Source of the DNA: Clostridium cavendishii DSM 21758
Lineage (GTDB): Bacteria > Bacillota > Clostridia > Clostridiales > Clostridiaceae
Reading direction: 5' to 3'
Assembly: GCF_900141845.1 (NCBI RefSeq)
Contig: NZ_FQZB01000007.1
Span: 1 to 64,000, forward strand
Length of the DNA stretch: 64,000 nt
Of the stretch, positions 55,673 to 63,928 are shown piece by piece. Below the pieces are notes generated by a model. That model was not told the DNA's origin, did not search any database, and worked only from the letters and a program-made list of their open reading frames with translations. A program made the translations under genes and the position numbers. The number at the start of each line of letters is the position of its first letter. Within the stretch, counting starts at the first letter, position 1.

Positions 55673-56626
55673 ATGAGTAATAGAAATTTAGGTGTAATGG
55701 AAAGAAAGGCAACAATTTTCAATATACAAAAATATAATATGTATGATGGCCCAGGGGTAAGAACTCTTATATTTTTCCAAGGATGTCCATTACGTTGTAA
55801 GTGGTGTGCTAATCCTGAAGGAATGATAAGAAAACATAGGGTTATGTTTAAGAGTAATTTATGTATTGATTGTGGTGCTTGTGAAACTGTTTGCCCCGTT
55901 GGAATACATACTATTTCAAATGAAACCTTAAAACATGAAGTAAACACCAGTATAGATTGTATTGGCTGTGGTAAATGTGTTGATGCATGTCTTAAGTCAG
56001 CAATATCTATAGTTGGGGAGACTAAAACAATTTCCGAACTTGTAGAAATTATAGAAGAAGATAGAGCATTTTATGAAGTTTCCGGTGGTGGAGTTACATT
56101 AGGTGGTGGAGAAGTACTAATGCAACCTGAAGCTGCTGCTAGTCTCCTTATGGCTTGCAAACAGGAAGGAATAAATACTGCAATAGAAACTTGTGGTTAC
56201 GCAAAGTTAGAAGCAGTTCTTAAAGTTGCAGAGTTTACAGATTTATTCCTATTTGATATAAAGCATATTAATTCAGATACACATTTTAAGTTAACTGGAG
56301 TAAGAAATGAGCAAATTTTAGAAAATTTGAAAGAGCTTCTTATACGTAAGTACAATGTTAAGATTCGTATGCCTTTATTAAAAGGTGTGAATGATAGTAA
56401 AGATGATATTGAAAATACTATGAGGTTTTTAACTCCATTTAAAGAATATAAGAATTTTAAAGGTATTGATTTACTTCCATATCATAAGATGGGCGTAAAT
56501 AAATATAATCAGTTAGGTATGGAATACCCTATAAATGGGGATCCAAGTTTAACAAATGAAGACTTAGATAGAATAGAGAATTGGATTAAAGATTACGATT
56601 TGCAGGTTAAAGTAATTCGTCACTAA
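55673..56626 (+). CDS. cutD: CutC-activating radical SAM enzyme
   Basis: A 317-residue glycyl-radical-activating enzyme. The radical SAM motif is CPLRCKWC (CX3CX2C) after GPGVRTLIFFQG. A ferredoxin-like insert carries two more clusters, CIDCGACETVC and CIGCGKCVDAC, as usual for activases of this group. GGGVTLGGGEVLMQ binds SAM. It makes the 5'-deoxyadenosyl radical that abstracts hydrogen from G821 of CutC. ATG at 55673 is chosen with CTGGAG 11 nt upstream; TTG at 55664 sits on that site. Confidence 0.96.
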   Translation: MSNRNLGVMERKATIFNIQKYNMYDGPGVRTLIFFQGCPLRCKWCANPEGMIRKHRVMFKSNLCIDCGACETVCPVGIHTISNETLKHEVNTSIDCIGCGKCVDACLKSAISIVGETKTISELVEIIEEDRAFYEVSGGGVTLGGGEVLMQPEAAASLLMACKQEGINTAIETCGYAKLEAVLKVAEFTDLFLFDIKHINSDTHFKLTGVRNEQILENLKELLIRKYNVKIRMPLLKGVNDSKDDIENTMRFLTPFKEYKNFKGIDLLPYHKMGVNKYNQLGMEYPINGDPSLTNEDLDRIENWIKDYDLQVKVIRH

Positions 56627-56664
56627 ATATTTTCAAATAGATAACAAGATGGAAGGTAATATTT

Positions 56665-57018
56665 ATGGGAGAGTTTCTTGAAAGAAATATACAGCGTGTT
56701 ATACAAGAATATGTACCTGGAAAACAGATTACTATAGCTCATGTTATTGCTTCACCAATGCATGATATATATGAAAGATTAGGCATTGATGAAAAAGGTG
56801 CTATAGGGATTTTAACATTAACTCCTTGTGAAACTGCTATTATTGCAGCAGATATTGCTACAAAGTTTGCAGATGTTGAGATTGGATTTTTAGATAGGTT
56901 TACAGGATCAGTTGTTATAAATGGTGATGTACAAAGCGTTGAAACTGCGCTGAATGCAGTAAATGATACGCTAAAGGACTTACTGGGATTTGCGCCAGCT
57001 CCCATTACAAGAACATGA
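56665..57018 (+). CDS. eutS: EutS/PduU-like BMC shell protein (circularly permuted BMC-H)
   Basis: A 117-residue shell protein matching EutS over its length: RVIQEYVPGKQITIAHVIASP, GAIGILTLTPCETAIIAADIA and IGFLDRFTGSVVINGDVQSVE. The permuted fold puts a small beta-barrel over the pore, so it may act as a cap or docking site. Its end overlaps the GTPase gene by four bases (ATGA), indicating coupled translation. Confidence 0.94.
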   Translation: MGEFLERNIQRVIQEYVPGKQITIAHVIASPMHDIYERLGIDEKGAIGILTLTPCETAIIAADIATKFADVEIGFLDRFTGSVVINGDVQSVETALNAVNDTLKDLLGFAPAPITRT

Positions 57019-57488
57019 GAAAGAAACGAATAATGGTGATAGGTCCTTCTCGTAGTGGAAAGACAACACTCGTAAATGCATTAAATAATTATAATGGTGA
57101 ATTAAGAAGAACACAGGATATGATTTATGGAGAAAATACTATAGATGTGCCAGGCTCTTATATAGAAAATTCATGGATGTATAAGCATGTAATTGCAGCA
57201 GCTCAGGATGCATCTCATGTTCTGATGTTAATTGACCAATCTAGATGTACGGAAATTTACTCTCCAGGATTTGCAAAATCATTTAGATGCCCTGTAATTG
57301 GTGTAATAACAAAATCTGATTTGATGCCTGAAAATAGAGAAAAATGTATAAAACAACTAAAAAAAATAGGAATATCAGAGCCATATTTTAATGTCAGTTT
57401 TCCTAAGGGGACAGGTATTGATGCTTTGAAAAAATATTTATTTGAAGAAGGTAAAAGTAAAGGGGGCAATCATGAAATTTATTACTGA
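57015..57488 (+). CDS. eutP: EutP/PduV-like small GTPase
   Basis: A 157-residue P-loop protein: Walker A GPSRSGKTT, the G3-like DVPGSY, and the TKSD base-specificity motif. EutP/PduV proteins sit with microcompartment operons. PduV has been linked to positioning of the particles, and EutP to acetate kinase activity in some reports. The role here is undecided. It overlaps both neighbours, so it is tightly coupled in translation. Confidence 0.9.
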   Translation: MRKKRIMVIGPSRSGKTTLVNALNNYNGELRRTQDMIYGENTIDVPGSYIENSWMYKHVIAAAQDASHVLMLIDQSRCTEIYSPGFAKSFRCPVIGVITKSDLMPENREKCIKQLKKIGISEPYFNVSFPKGTGIDALKKYLFEEGKSKGGNHEIYY

Positions 57489-58134
57489 AGAGTATTTAAG
57501 AACCTTATATAAAAAAGAACCTTTTAGTATTTACAAATTAAATCACGGAGAGCGCCTTACACCTGGAGCAAGTCAATATCTTTCTGATAAGAGGATAAAG
57601 AGGCTAGATGATGTTTCTTGTAATAATGATAAGGTGGATGAGAAGAATAAATCTCAAACGTTACCCAATAAAGAAAGAGAGATTAAGAAGCTTTATTGTA
57701 AACTTAAATCTATTGAGGCATTATTCCTTGTTACTAGTAGTGAATTTATAAAGGAAGATGTTATTTTAGCACAAAGTATTATTGCTCTAAAAAAAAGGAT
57801 TTCAAATGTAAGAAATTTTGTAGATGGAAAAAGTACAATAGAAGATTCAATTTGTAAAGAATGTAAAGGGATAGACCTAAATAATTTTTACGATGATATT
57901 GATGATTGTTTTGAAATTACAGAATTTCATATGCAATTAGAAAAAAGTAATCAAATTTTAAAATTAAATGTGCTACGTTGTGCGCTTCGTGAAATAGAAC
58001 CTATTGTTTTTGAAATTTACGGAGATGATAACATGGGAGAAAAGATTATAAAGGATGTTAATTCAATTATTAATTTATTATCCCAAATAATTTGTTCAAC
58101 TATTGGAGGGGAAAAATGTCAGAGAAAAGTTTAA
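57472..58134 (+). CDS. EutT-like (cobalamin adenosyltransferase-related) protein
   Basis: A 220-residue protein. The N-terminus MKFITEEYLRTLYKK..PF then ERLTPGASQYLSDKRI is the N-terminal module found in EutT corrinoid adenosyltransferases. The rest is helical and only weakly like the adenosyltransferase core. A CKEC pair lies near residue 120, but I do not see the HX11CCX2C metal motif of E. coli EutT. It is about 45 residues shorter than EutT. CutC needs no B12, so a B12 enzyme is not expected here; the protein may have another job or be a carry-over from a B12-type locus. The start is the ATG at 57472 inside the GTPase gene. Confidence 0.7.
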   Translation: MKFITEEYLRTLYKKEPFSIYKLNHGERLTPGASQYLSDKRIKRLDDVSCNNDKVDEKNKSQTLPNKEREIKKLYCKLKSIEALFLVTSSEFIKEDVILAQSIIALKKRISNVRNFVDGKSTIEDSICKECKGIDLNNFYDDIDDCFEITEFHMQLEKSNQILKLNVLRCALREIEPIVFEIYGDDNMGEKIIKDVNSIINLLSQIICSTIGGEKCQRKV

Positions 58135-58961
58135 CTTTTGAATATTGTGATAAACTTGTTCAAGATTTTGAAGATGTTATAGAAAGACCAATTGTAGGTA
58201 ATTCATCTACATATTATACAGGGGTTGATTTAGGAACTGCATATATAGTGTTAGCTGTCTTAGATGAAAATTATAGACCAGTTGCAGGAGCTTATAGAAA
58301 TGCAAGTGTAGTTCGTGATGGTATGGTTGTTGATTATATTGGAGCAGTTAGGATTGTAAGAGAACTAAAACAAGAAATTGAGGAGAAATTAGGCACAGAA
58401 TTGATTTATGCAGCTGCAGCCATTCCTCCAGGAACAGAAGGTTTAGACTCTGGAGCTATTAAAAATGTAGTACAGTCCGCTGGATTCGAATTAACAAACT
58501 TATTGGATGAACCTACTGCCGCAAATGAAGCACTTAAAATTCAAAATGGTGCAGTTATAGACATAGGTGGTGGAACAACAGGAATTTCTATTTTAAAAGA
58601 TGGAAAGGTAATATATGTTGCTGATGAACCTACAGGTGGAACTCATTTTTCATTAGTTGTTTCAGGTGCATATGGAATGTCTTTCGAAGCTGCTGATTCA
58701 TATAAAAGAGATTACAGCAATCATAAGGAATTATTGCCTGTACTAAAACCAGTGGTTGAAAAAGTTTCATCAATTATTAATAACCATGTAAATGGATATG
58801 ATGTTAAGGAAATATCTTTAGTTGGAGGTACATGCTGTTTAGAAGGTATAGAAAAAATAATTGAAAATAAAACAGGAATATATACACATAAGCCTAAAAA
58901 TCCTATGTTTGTTACTCCTTTAGGTATAGCACTTAGCTGTACAAAAGAAATAATTGAATAA
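58116..58961 (+). CDS. eutJ: EutJ-like chaperone (actin/Hsp70 ATPase fold)
   Basis: A 281-residue protein of the ASKHA fold. Phosphate loop 1 is YTGVDLGTAYIVLAVLDENY, phosphate loop 2 is GAVIDIGGGTTGISILKDGK, and the adenosine loop is ISLVGGTCCLEGIE. Also present is the EutJ block LLDEPTAANEAL. EutJ is thought to be a chaperone for enzymes of the compartment; it may help CutC or its activase fold or reactivate. The ATG at 58116 lies inside the previous gene, 4 nt after GGAGGGG. Confidence 0.92.
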   Translation: MSEKSLTFEYCDKLVQDFEDVIERPIVGNSSTYYTGVDLGTAYIVLAVLDENYRPVAGAYRNASVVRDGMVVDYIGAVRIVRELKQEIEEKLGTELIYAAAAIPPGTEGLDSGAIKNVVQSAGFELTNLLDEPTAANEALKIQNGAVIDIGGGTTGISILKDGKVIYVADEPTGGTHFSLVVSGAYGMSFEAADSYKRDYSNHKELLPVLKPVVEKVSSIINNHVNGYDVKEISLVGGTCCLEGIEKIIENKTGIYTHKPKNPMFVTPLGIALSCTKEIIE

Positions 58962-58976
58962 GGAGAGTGTTTAAGT

Positions 58977-59279
58977 GTGGATTTCAGAATTATAAAATCA
59001 CCTTCTGAATGTACTATAGATATTCTTAAACGGCGTATGGGAACTAACTGTAAAACTGATTTATCTAGTGTTGATGCAGTTGGACTTGTCCAAGGAAAAC
59101 TTATAGAGATGATTTATGCAGCTGATATTGCTGAAAAAGCCGTTGGAGTTACAGTTGAAGATATAAGGGGAAGTTGTCCACAACATATGATTTTAATTGG
59201 AATATTTGGAGATACAGCGTCAGTTGAATCAGCAATTAACGAGATTAAGTTTAAGATGGAAGAGGGAAAAGTTTTATGA
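58977..59279 (+). CDS. BMC-H shell protein with possible Fe-S pore motif (GrpU-like)
   Basis: A 100-residue protein starting at GTG with AAGGAG upstream. After a 30-residue N-terminal extension, the BMC domain runs VDAVGLVQGKLIEMIYAADIAEKAVGV to FGDTASVESAINEIKFK. The pore region carries IRGSCPQHM (Cys67, His70) in place of the usual short Gly loop. GrpU, a shell protein of glycyl-radical propanediol compartments, binds an iron-sulfur cluster at this place through a Cys; the motif here is similar as far as I recall. It could pass electrons across the shell to reactivate CutC. It overlaps eutN by four bases. Confidence 0.82.
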   Translation: MDFRIIKSPSECTIDILKRRMGTNCKTDLSSVDAVGLVQGKLIEMIYAADIAEKAVGVTVEDIRGSCPQHMILIGIFGDTASVESAINEIKFKMEEGKVL

Positions 59280-59539
59280 TAGCAGCAAAACTTATTGATA
59301 ATGTATGGGCAACTAGAAAAGCGGAATCGCTTAATGGTTTTAAATTTATGTTAGCTGAAGAAATTGGAGGCGTACATGCAGGAAGAAGGCTAATAGTAGT
59401 AGATATTATTAGTGCAGGTATAGGTGATAGAGTTATTGTTTGTACTGGATCTTCTGCTCGTAGAATGTTAGGAAATGATGATATTCCAGTTGATGCAGTT
59501 GTTGTAGGAATAATCGATGAAGATTGTAACTTTGGCTAG
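59276..59539 (+). CDS. eutN: EutN/CcmL-type pentameric vertex protein
   Basis: An 87-residue BMC-P protein: MIAAKLIDNVWATRKAESL at the start, LIVVDIISAGIGDRVIVCTGSSARRML, and DAVVVGIIDE at the end. Pentamers of this family close the twelve corners of the shell. It is the only vertex protein in the window. Its ATG overlaps the previous stop codon. A 150-bp gap follows before eutQ, with no clear terminator. Confidence 0.95.
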   Translation: MIAAKLIDNVWATRKAESLNGFKFMLAEEIGGVHAGRRLIVVDIISAGIGDRVIVCTGSSARRMLGNDDIPVDAVVVGIIDEDCNFG

Positions 59540-59689
59540 TCTTAGAGTATATATAGATACGCTTAAGTGATGGCCACGACTTAATTTTGTACTTCAAACT
59601 TACTCATACAAACGATAGTTAGTAGGAGTTTCATTATAAAATTTAAATATGAAGTAAATCTCAATATTATAATGAAAGGAAGTGATTAT

Positions 59690-60349
59690 GTGAAAAAGTT
59701 AATCTGTGCAAAAGATGTTGATGAGTTAATAAAACAGGGACAAAAGGTAGTCCATATTGATAACAATATGATTATTACTCCAGCAGCTGAAGATTTAGCA
59801 AAAGCTAATAAAATAGTCTTTGCTAAAGGTTCTATTAAAAATGAATCAAAAAATTCAGAAATTACAAAGGACTTTATAAACAGCCTTGATAGTGAAATGC
59901 TTTTAAAGCTTTTTAGAGCTATGATGGACAAAGGTCTTTTAGAAGAAATGCTTAGTTGTCTAAACAAAAGTAAAACTCCATATGTTTCAGAATGTGATGC
60001 AGGGGGATTGAAAGTTGTTAGAGGCAATACAGTTAAAATGGATGTATTTGATACAGGAGATCCAAATGTAAAAGCTTACTATCAAGAGTTAGTAAGTAAA
60101 GAGGAATCTAAAATGAGTGCAGGTTTCCTTACAATTGAGGAATCTCGATTTGAATGGGAACTTACTTATGAAGAAATTGATTATGTTATAGAAGGTACTT
60201 TAACAGTAGAGATAAATGGAAAAACATTTACCGCTTATCCTGGAGATGTATTATTTGTTCCATCAGGTTCTAAGGTAGTTTGGGGGTCACCTGATAAGGC
60301 AAGGGTATTTTATGCTACATATCCTGCAAACTGGGCAGATCTCTTATAG
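59690..60349 (+). CDS. eutQ: EutQ-like cupin protein
   Basis: A 219-residue EutQ-family protein. An N-terminal helical module (KKLICAKDVDELIKQGQKVV) is followed by a variable stretch, then a C-terminal cupin: FLTIEESRFEWELTYEEIDYVIEG and AYPGDVLFVPSGSKVVWGS. Salmonella EutQ has been reported to have acetate kinase activity; if that holds here it would complete acetyl phosphate to acetate plus ATP. GTG at 59690 is chosen because AAAGGAAGTGAT lies 3-8 nt upstream; an ATG at 59672 covers that site. Confidence 0.9.
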   Translation: MKKLICAKDVDELIKQGQKVVHIDNNMIITPAAEDLAKANKIVFAKGSIKNESKNSEITKDFINSLDSEMLLKLFRAMMDKGLLEEMLSCLNKSKTPYVSECDAGGLKVVRGNTVKMDVFDTGDPNVKAYYQELVSKEESKMSAGFLTIEESRFEWELTYEEIDYVIEGTLTVEINGKTFTAYPGDVLFVPSGSKVVWGSPDKARVFYATYPANWADLL

Positions 60350-60371
60350 TAAACTTAGGGAGGGTTAAAGT

Positions 60372-61061
60372 ATGCAAGCACTTGGTTTAATAGAAACAAA
60401 AGGCCTATTAGCTGCTATAGAAAGTGTTGATGTAATGCTTAAAGCAGCAGATGTAAGTATTTTTGAAAAAACTTATGTAGGAGGCGGACTTGTTTCGGTT
60501 GCAGTAACCGGAGATGTAGGTGCAGTAAAGGCGGCAGTAGAAGCTGGAGCAGCAGCAGTTAAAAATTTGGATCCACAATTATTAGTTTCAGAGCATGTAA
60601 TCCCACGTCCTCATAATGATCTTGATAATATAATTGGAATGGAAAATAAACAGCAATCTATTGAATATTATGATGAAGAAATAAAAGACAATGATAATAT
60701 AGTAGAAATTTCAAATGAAACAGCTGAAATAGAAGAAGTGGAACTGCCAAAAGAAAATCTTTCAAAAGAAAATCTTTCAAAAGAAAATTTGCAAGAAGAA
60801 AAACTAAAAGAAGAAAACCTACAAGATAAGCAATTAAGTTATGTTCCAGAAATAGACATTAACAATATAAAGAAGGTTACTGTTGATAAACTAGTAGAAG
60901 AAATTGGTATAGACAAAACTATTGAAGTTTTAAATAAACTTACTGTATCAAAACTTAAGGAATTAATTCTTCAATATGAAAATATTAAAGTTACATCAGG
61001 AAAACTTTCTAAAGCAAGTAAGAAGTTATTAATAACTAAAATAAAAGAAAGTTATAAGTAA
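60372..61061 (+). CDS. BMC-H shell protein with a 130-residue C-terminal extension
   Basis: A 229-residue protein. Residues 1-92 are a full BMC domain (ALGLIETKGLLAAIESVDVML, VAVTGDVGAVKAAVEAGAAA, VIPRPHNDLD). Then comes an acidic linker with repeated KENLS units (three copies, near 60740-60800), and then a helical domain of about 75 residues (VTVDKLVEEIGIDKTIEVLNKL and on). Extensions of this kind on shell hexamers can face the lumen or cytosol and bind cargo or nucleic acid, as in EutK. The extension's function is unknown. GGGAGGGTTAAAGT precedes the ATG. Confidence 0.92.
   Translation: MQALGLIETKGLLAAIESVDVMLKAADVSIFEKTYVGGGLVSVAVTGDVGAVKAAVEAGAAAVKNLDPQLLVSEHVIPRPHNDLDNIIGMENKQQSIEYYDEEIKDNDNIVEISNETAEIEEVELPKENLSKENLSKENLQEEKLKEENLQDKQLSYVPEIDINNIKKVTVDKLVEEIGIDKTIEVLNKLTVSKLKELILQYENIKVTSGKLSKASKKLLITKIKESYK
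60746..60801 (+). repeat. Short tandem repeat in the shell protein linker
   Basis: The unit AAAGAAAATCTTTCA recurs two and a half times in a row and then decays into related copies (GAAGAAAAACTA, GAAGAAAACCTA). It encodes the KENLS repeats between the BMC domain and the C-terminal helical domain. The 15-bp unit keeps the frame if copies are gained or lost. Confidence 0.8.
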
Positions 61062-61102
61062 TTTTAATAAAAAAGATATATTAAACAAGGGGGAACGGTA
61101 AA

Positions 61103-62662
61103 GTGGAAAATTTTGATAAAGACTTACGTTCAATACAACAAGCGAGAGACATTGCTCGTTTAGGAAAAATAGCAACAGAAAAGATTGCAGAGTATACTGA
61201 GGAACAAATTGATAAAATATTACGTAACATGGTTAAAGTTGCATCACAAAATGCAGTACTTCTAGCTGAAATGGCAGTTGAAGAAACTGGCTTTGGTAAA
61301 GTACAAGATAAAACTTATAAAAATTACCTAGCTTCTAATGTTTTATATGATTCAATTAAAGACATGAAAACTATAGGAATTGTTAAAGAAGATGAGGTTA
61401 ATAAATTAATGGAAGTTGCAGAACCAGTTGGTTTAGTAATGGGTATAGTACCTTCAACAAATCCAACATCTACAACTATCTTTAAATCAATGATAGCTAT
61501 TAAATCTCGTAATGCAATAGTATTCTCACCACATCCATCTGCTGCAAAATGTACAATTAAAGCAGCTACATTAATGAGAGATGCGGCTATAGAAGCTGGA
61601 GCACCTAAAGATATAGTTGGTTGTATAACAATGCCAAGCATTGGAGCTACAAATGAACTAATGAAGAGTAAAGAAGTTTCTGTAATAATAGCAACTGGTG
61701 GTCCTGGAATGGTAAAAGCAGCTTACAGTGCTGGAAAACCTGCACTTGGAGTTGGAGCAGGAAACTCTCCAGCATACATAGAAAGAACTGCTAATGTAGA
61801 GCAAGCTGTTAAAAATATTATTGCAAGTAAAACTTTTGACTACGGTACAATATGTGCATCAGAACAATCAATAATATGTGAAGAATGCAATCATGACCAA
61901 GTAGTTGCAGAGTTTAGAAAACAAGGCGCATATTTCATGACAGAAGAAGAAACAAAGAAAGTTTGTAGTCTATTATTTAAAAATGGACATAACATGAATG
62001 CTAAATTCGTGGGTAGATCTCCACAAGTTATAGCAAGTGCTGCAGGAATATGTATTCCAGAAGGAACAAAAGTGCTTATAGGTGAGCAAAAAGGTGTAGG
62101 TGATGGATATCCATTATCTTTTGAAAAGCTTACTACAGTACTTGCATTCTATACAGTGAAAAATTGGCATGAAGCATGTGAATTAAGTATAGAACTACTT
62201 CAAAATGGAATAGGACATACAATGAGTATTCATACTGAAGATAGAGAAGTGGTAAGACAATTTGCTAAGAAACCAGCATCTCGTATTTTAGTTAATACAG
62301 GTGGTACACAAGGTGGAACTGGTGCAAGCACAGGACTTGCTCCATCATTTACTCTAGGTTGTGGTACTTGGGGAGGAAGTTCAGTTTCTGAAAATGTTAC
62401 TCCAATGCACCTAGTTAACATAAAAAGAGTTGCTTATGGATTAAAAGATTGTACAACATTAGTTTCTAATGATGAAACTTTCAAAAAGATTGCATCTGCT
62501 ACTGATGTTTATTGTACAGATAACAAATGCTTAAACTTAAGTCCAGATCAATATGCAGCCCTATCAAAATGTACTAATTCTGATAATGGTAAAGGGGCAA
62601 ATGATGAGCAACTTTTACAATTAGTTGATCAGTTAGTTAAGATAATGAAGGGGGAAAAATAA
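61103..62662 (+). CDS. CoA-acylating acetaldehyde dehydrogenase, EutE/PduP-like
   Basis: A 519-residue enzyme that oxidises acetaldehyde to acetyl-CoA with NAD+. The catalytic Cys251 is in FDYGTICASEQS. The nucleotide-binding part has GIVPSTNPTSTTIFKSMIA and GVGAGNSPAYIERTA. The C-terminal extension DEQLLQLVDQLVKIMKGEK is separated by a Gly/Asn-rich linker and looks like an encapsulation peptide. It removes the toxic aldehyde made by CutC. The stop codon is directly followed by the ATG of pduL. GGGGGAACGGTAAA precedes its GTG start. Confidence 0.95.
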   Translation: MENFDKDLRSIQQARDIARLGKIATEKIAEYTEEQIDKILRNMVKVASQNAVLLAEMAVEETGFGKVQDKTYKNYLASNVLYDSIKDMKTIGIVKEDEVNKLMEVAEPVGLVMGIVPSTNPTSTTIFKSMIAIKSRNAIVFSPHPSAAKCTIKAATLMRDAAIEAGAPKDIVGCITMPSIGATNELMKSKEVSVIIATGGPGMVKAAYSAGKPALGVGAGNSPAYIERTANVEQAVKNIIASKTFDYGTICASEQSIICEECNHDQVVAEFRKQGAYFMTEEETKKVCSLLFKNGHNMNAKFVGRSPQVIASAAGICIPEGTKVLIGEQKGVGDGYPLSFEKLTTVLAFYTVKNWHEACELSIELLQNGIGHTMSIHTEDREVVRQFAKKPASRILVNTGGTQGGTGASTGLAPSFTLGCGTWGGSSVSENVTPMHLVNIKRVAYGLKDCTTLVSNDETFKKIASATDVYCTDNKCLNLSPDQYAALSKCTNSDNGKGANDEQLLQLVDQLVKIMKGEK

Positions 62663-63316
62663 ATGGATGATAGATGTGAAGCTATATTGAAGCTTTTACT
62701 GGAAGCTGTGCAAGCTAATAGCTCTAATACACAGCCACAAGATAATCCAGATGAAATACCAGTAGGAGTTTCAAATAGACATGTACATCTTTCACAGAAA
62801 GATTTAAATGTTCTGTTTGGTGAAGGTTATAATATAACAAAATTTAAAGATTTATCACAACCAGGACAATATGCATGTAAAGAAACTATAACTATTTGTG
62901 GACCTAAGGGCGCTATTGAAAAAGTTAGAATTCTTGGTCCTATAAGAAGTAAGACACAAGTTGAAGTTTTAACTGGAGATTGTTTTAAACTTGGTATTGC
63001 ACCTCATACAAGACTATCAGGAAATCTATGCAATACACCGGGAATCACTTTAATTGGACCAAAAGGTTCAGTTCAAATCGAAGAAGGTGTAATGGTAGCA
63101 CAAAGACATATTCATATGTCAACAGAAGATGCTATAAAATTTGGAGTTACTGATGGACAAGTAGTTTCCATACAATTTGGTGATATAAGAGGTGGAATCT
63201 ACAATAATGTAGCTATAAGGGCAAATGATACTTCAGTACTTGAATGTCATATAGATACAGAAGAAGCAAACGCTATGAATATTAATGGTAAATCAAAAAT
63301 TAAAATTATAAAATAG
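62663..63316 (+). CDS. pduL: Phosphate acyltransferase PduL
   Basis: A 217-residue PduL-type phosphotransacylase. The N-terminal MDDRCEAILKLLLEAVQAN is an encapsulation peptide. The two halves carry VGVSNRHVHLSQKDL, with zinc-binding His, and MVAQRHIHMSTEDA. It converts acetyl-CoA and phosphate to acetyl phosphate and recycles CoA inside the compartment. Its ATG touches the preceding stop codon. Confidence 0.96.
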   Translation: MDDRCEAILKLLLEAVQANSSNTQPQDNPDEIPVGVSNRHVHLSQKDLNVLFGEGYNITKFKDLSQPGQYACKETITICGPKGAIEKVRILGPIRSKTQVEVLTGDCFKLGIAPHTRLSGNLCNTPGITLIGPKGSVQIEEGVMVAQRHIHMSTEDAIKFGVTDGQVVSIQFGDIRGGIYNNVAIRANDTSVLECHIDTEEANAMNINGKSKIKIIK

Positions 63317-63402
63317 AAAATTGAAATTACAAAATAAAAGATTATAATATAAAATTTATAATATAAAAAATTAAAAATAAGGATTTTTAGGAGGATTTTA
63401 AA

Positions 63403-63693
63403 ATGAAATATGATGCATTAGGAATGATCGAAACAAAAGGATTAGTAGGTTCAATAGAAGCAGCAGATGCTATGGTTAAGGCAGCAAATGTTTATTTAAT
63501 AGGTAAAGAATATGTTGGTGGTGGATTAGTAACAGTTATGGTAAGAGGAGACGTAGGAGCTGTAAAAGCAGCTACTGATGCTGGTGCAGCAGCAGCACAA
63601 CGTGTAGGAGAATTAATATCAGTTCACGTTATACCTCGTCCACATTCAGAAGTAGAAGTAATTCTTCCAACATCTAAAGAAATTGCAAAATAA
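63403..63693 (+). CDS. BMC-H shell protein 3 (EutM/PduA-like)
   Basis: A 96-residue canonical BMC-H protein: ALGMIETKGLVGSIEAADAMVKAANV, VTVMVRGDVGAVKAATDAGA and VHVIPRPHSEVE. It is the most typical and probably most abundant facet hexamer; TTAGGAGG lies 8 nt before the ATG. It is the last gene of the operon. Confidence 0.95.
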   Translation: MKYDALGMIETKGLVGSIEAADAMVKAANVYLIGKEYVGGGLVTVMVRGDVGAVKAATDAGAAAAQRVGELISVHVIPRPHSEVEVILPTSKEIAK

Positions 63694-63739
63694 GAAGAAA
63701 CATTAATTCTTATCAGTATAAAGCGGATATCTATACATT

Positions 63740-63774
63740 AAAAAGTGGATTCTATTAGTGAATCCACTTTTTTA
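63740..63774 (+). terminator. Terminator of the BMC operon
   Basis: AAAAAGTGGATTC pairs perfectly with GAATCCACTTTTT around a 7-nt loop, with a T-rich tail, 47 bp after the last shell gene. Confidence 0.9.
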
Positions 63775-63928
63775 TTTATATATAAAATAATGTTTTGAAT
63801 TAAACTTATTAAGTGATTTTTGAGTATGATAGATTTACTGTTAGGGATAAAAATAATTTATTTAATAAATAAAAAAATAATTAACTTGGCATACTATTTA
63901 GGAATAAATTTAGAAAAGGAGTTTTAGT

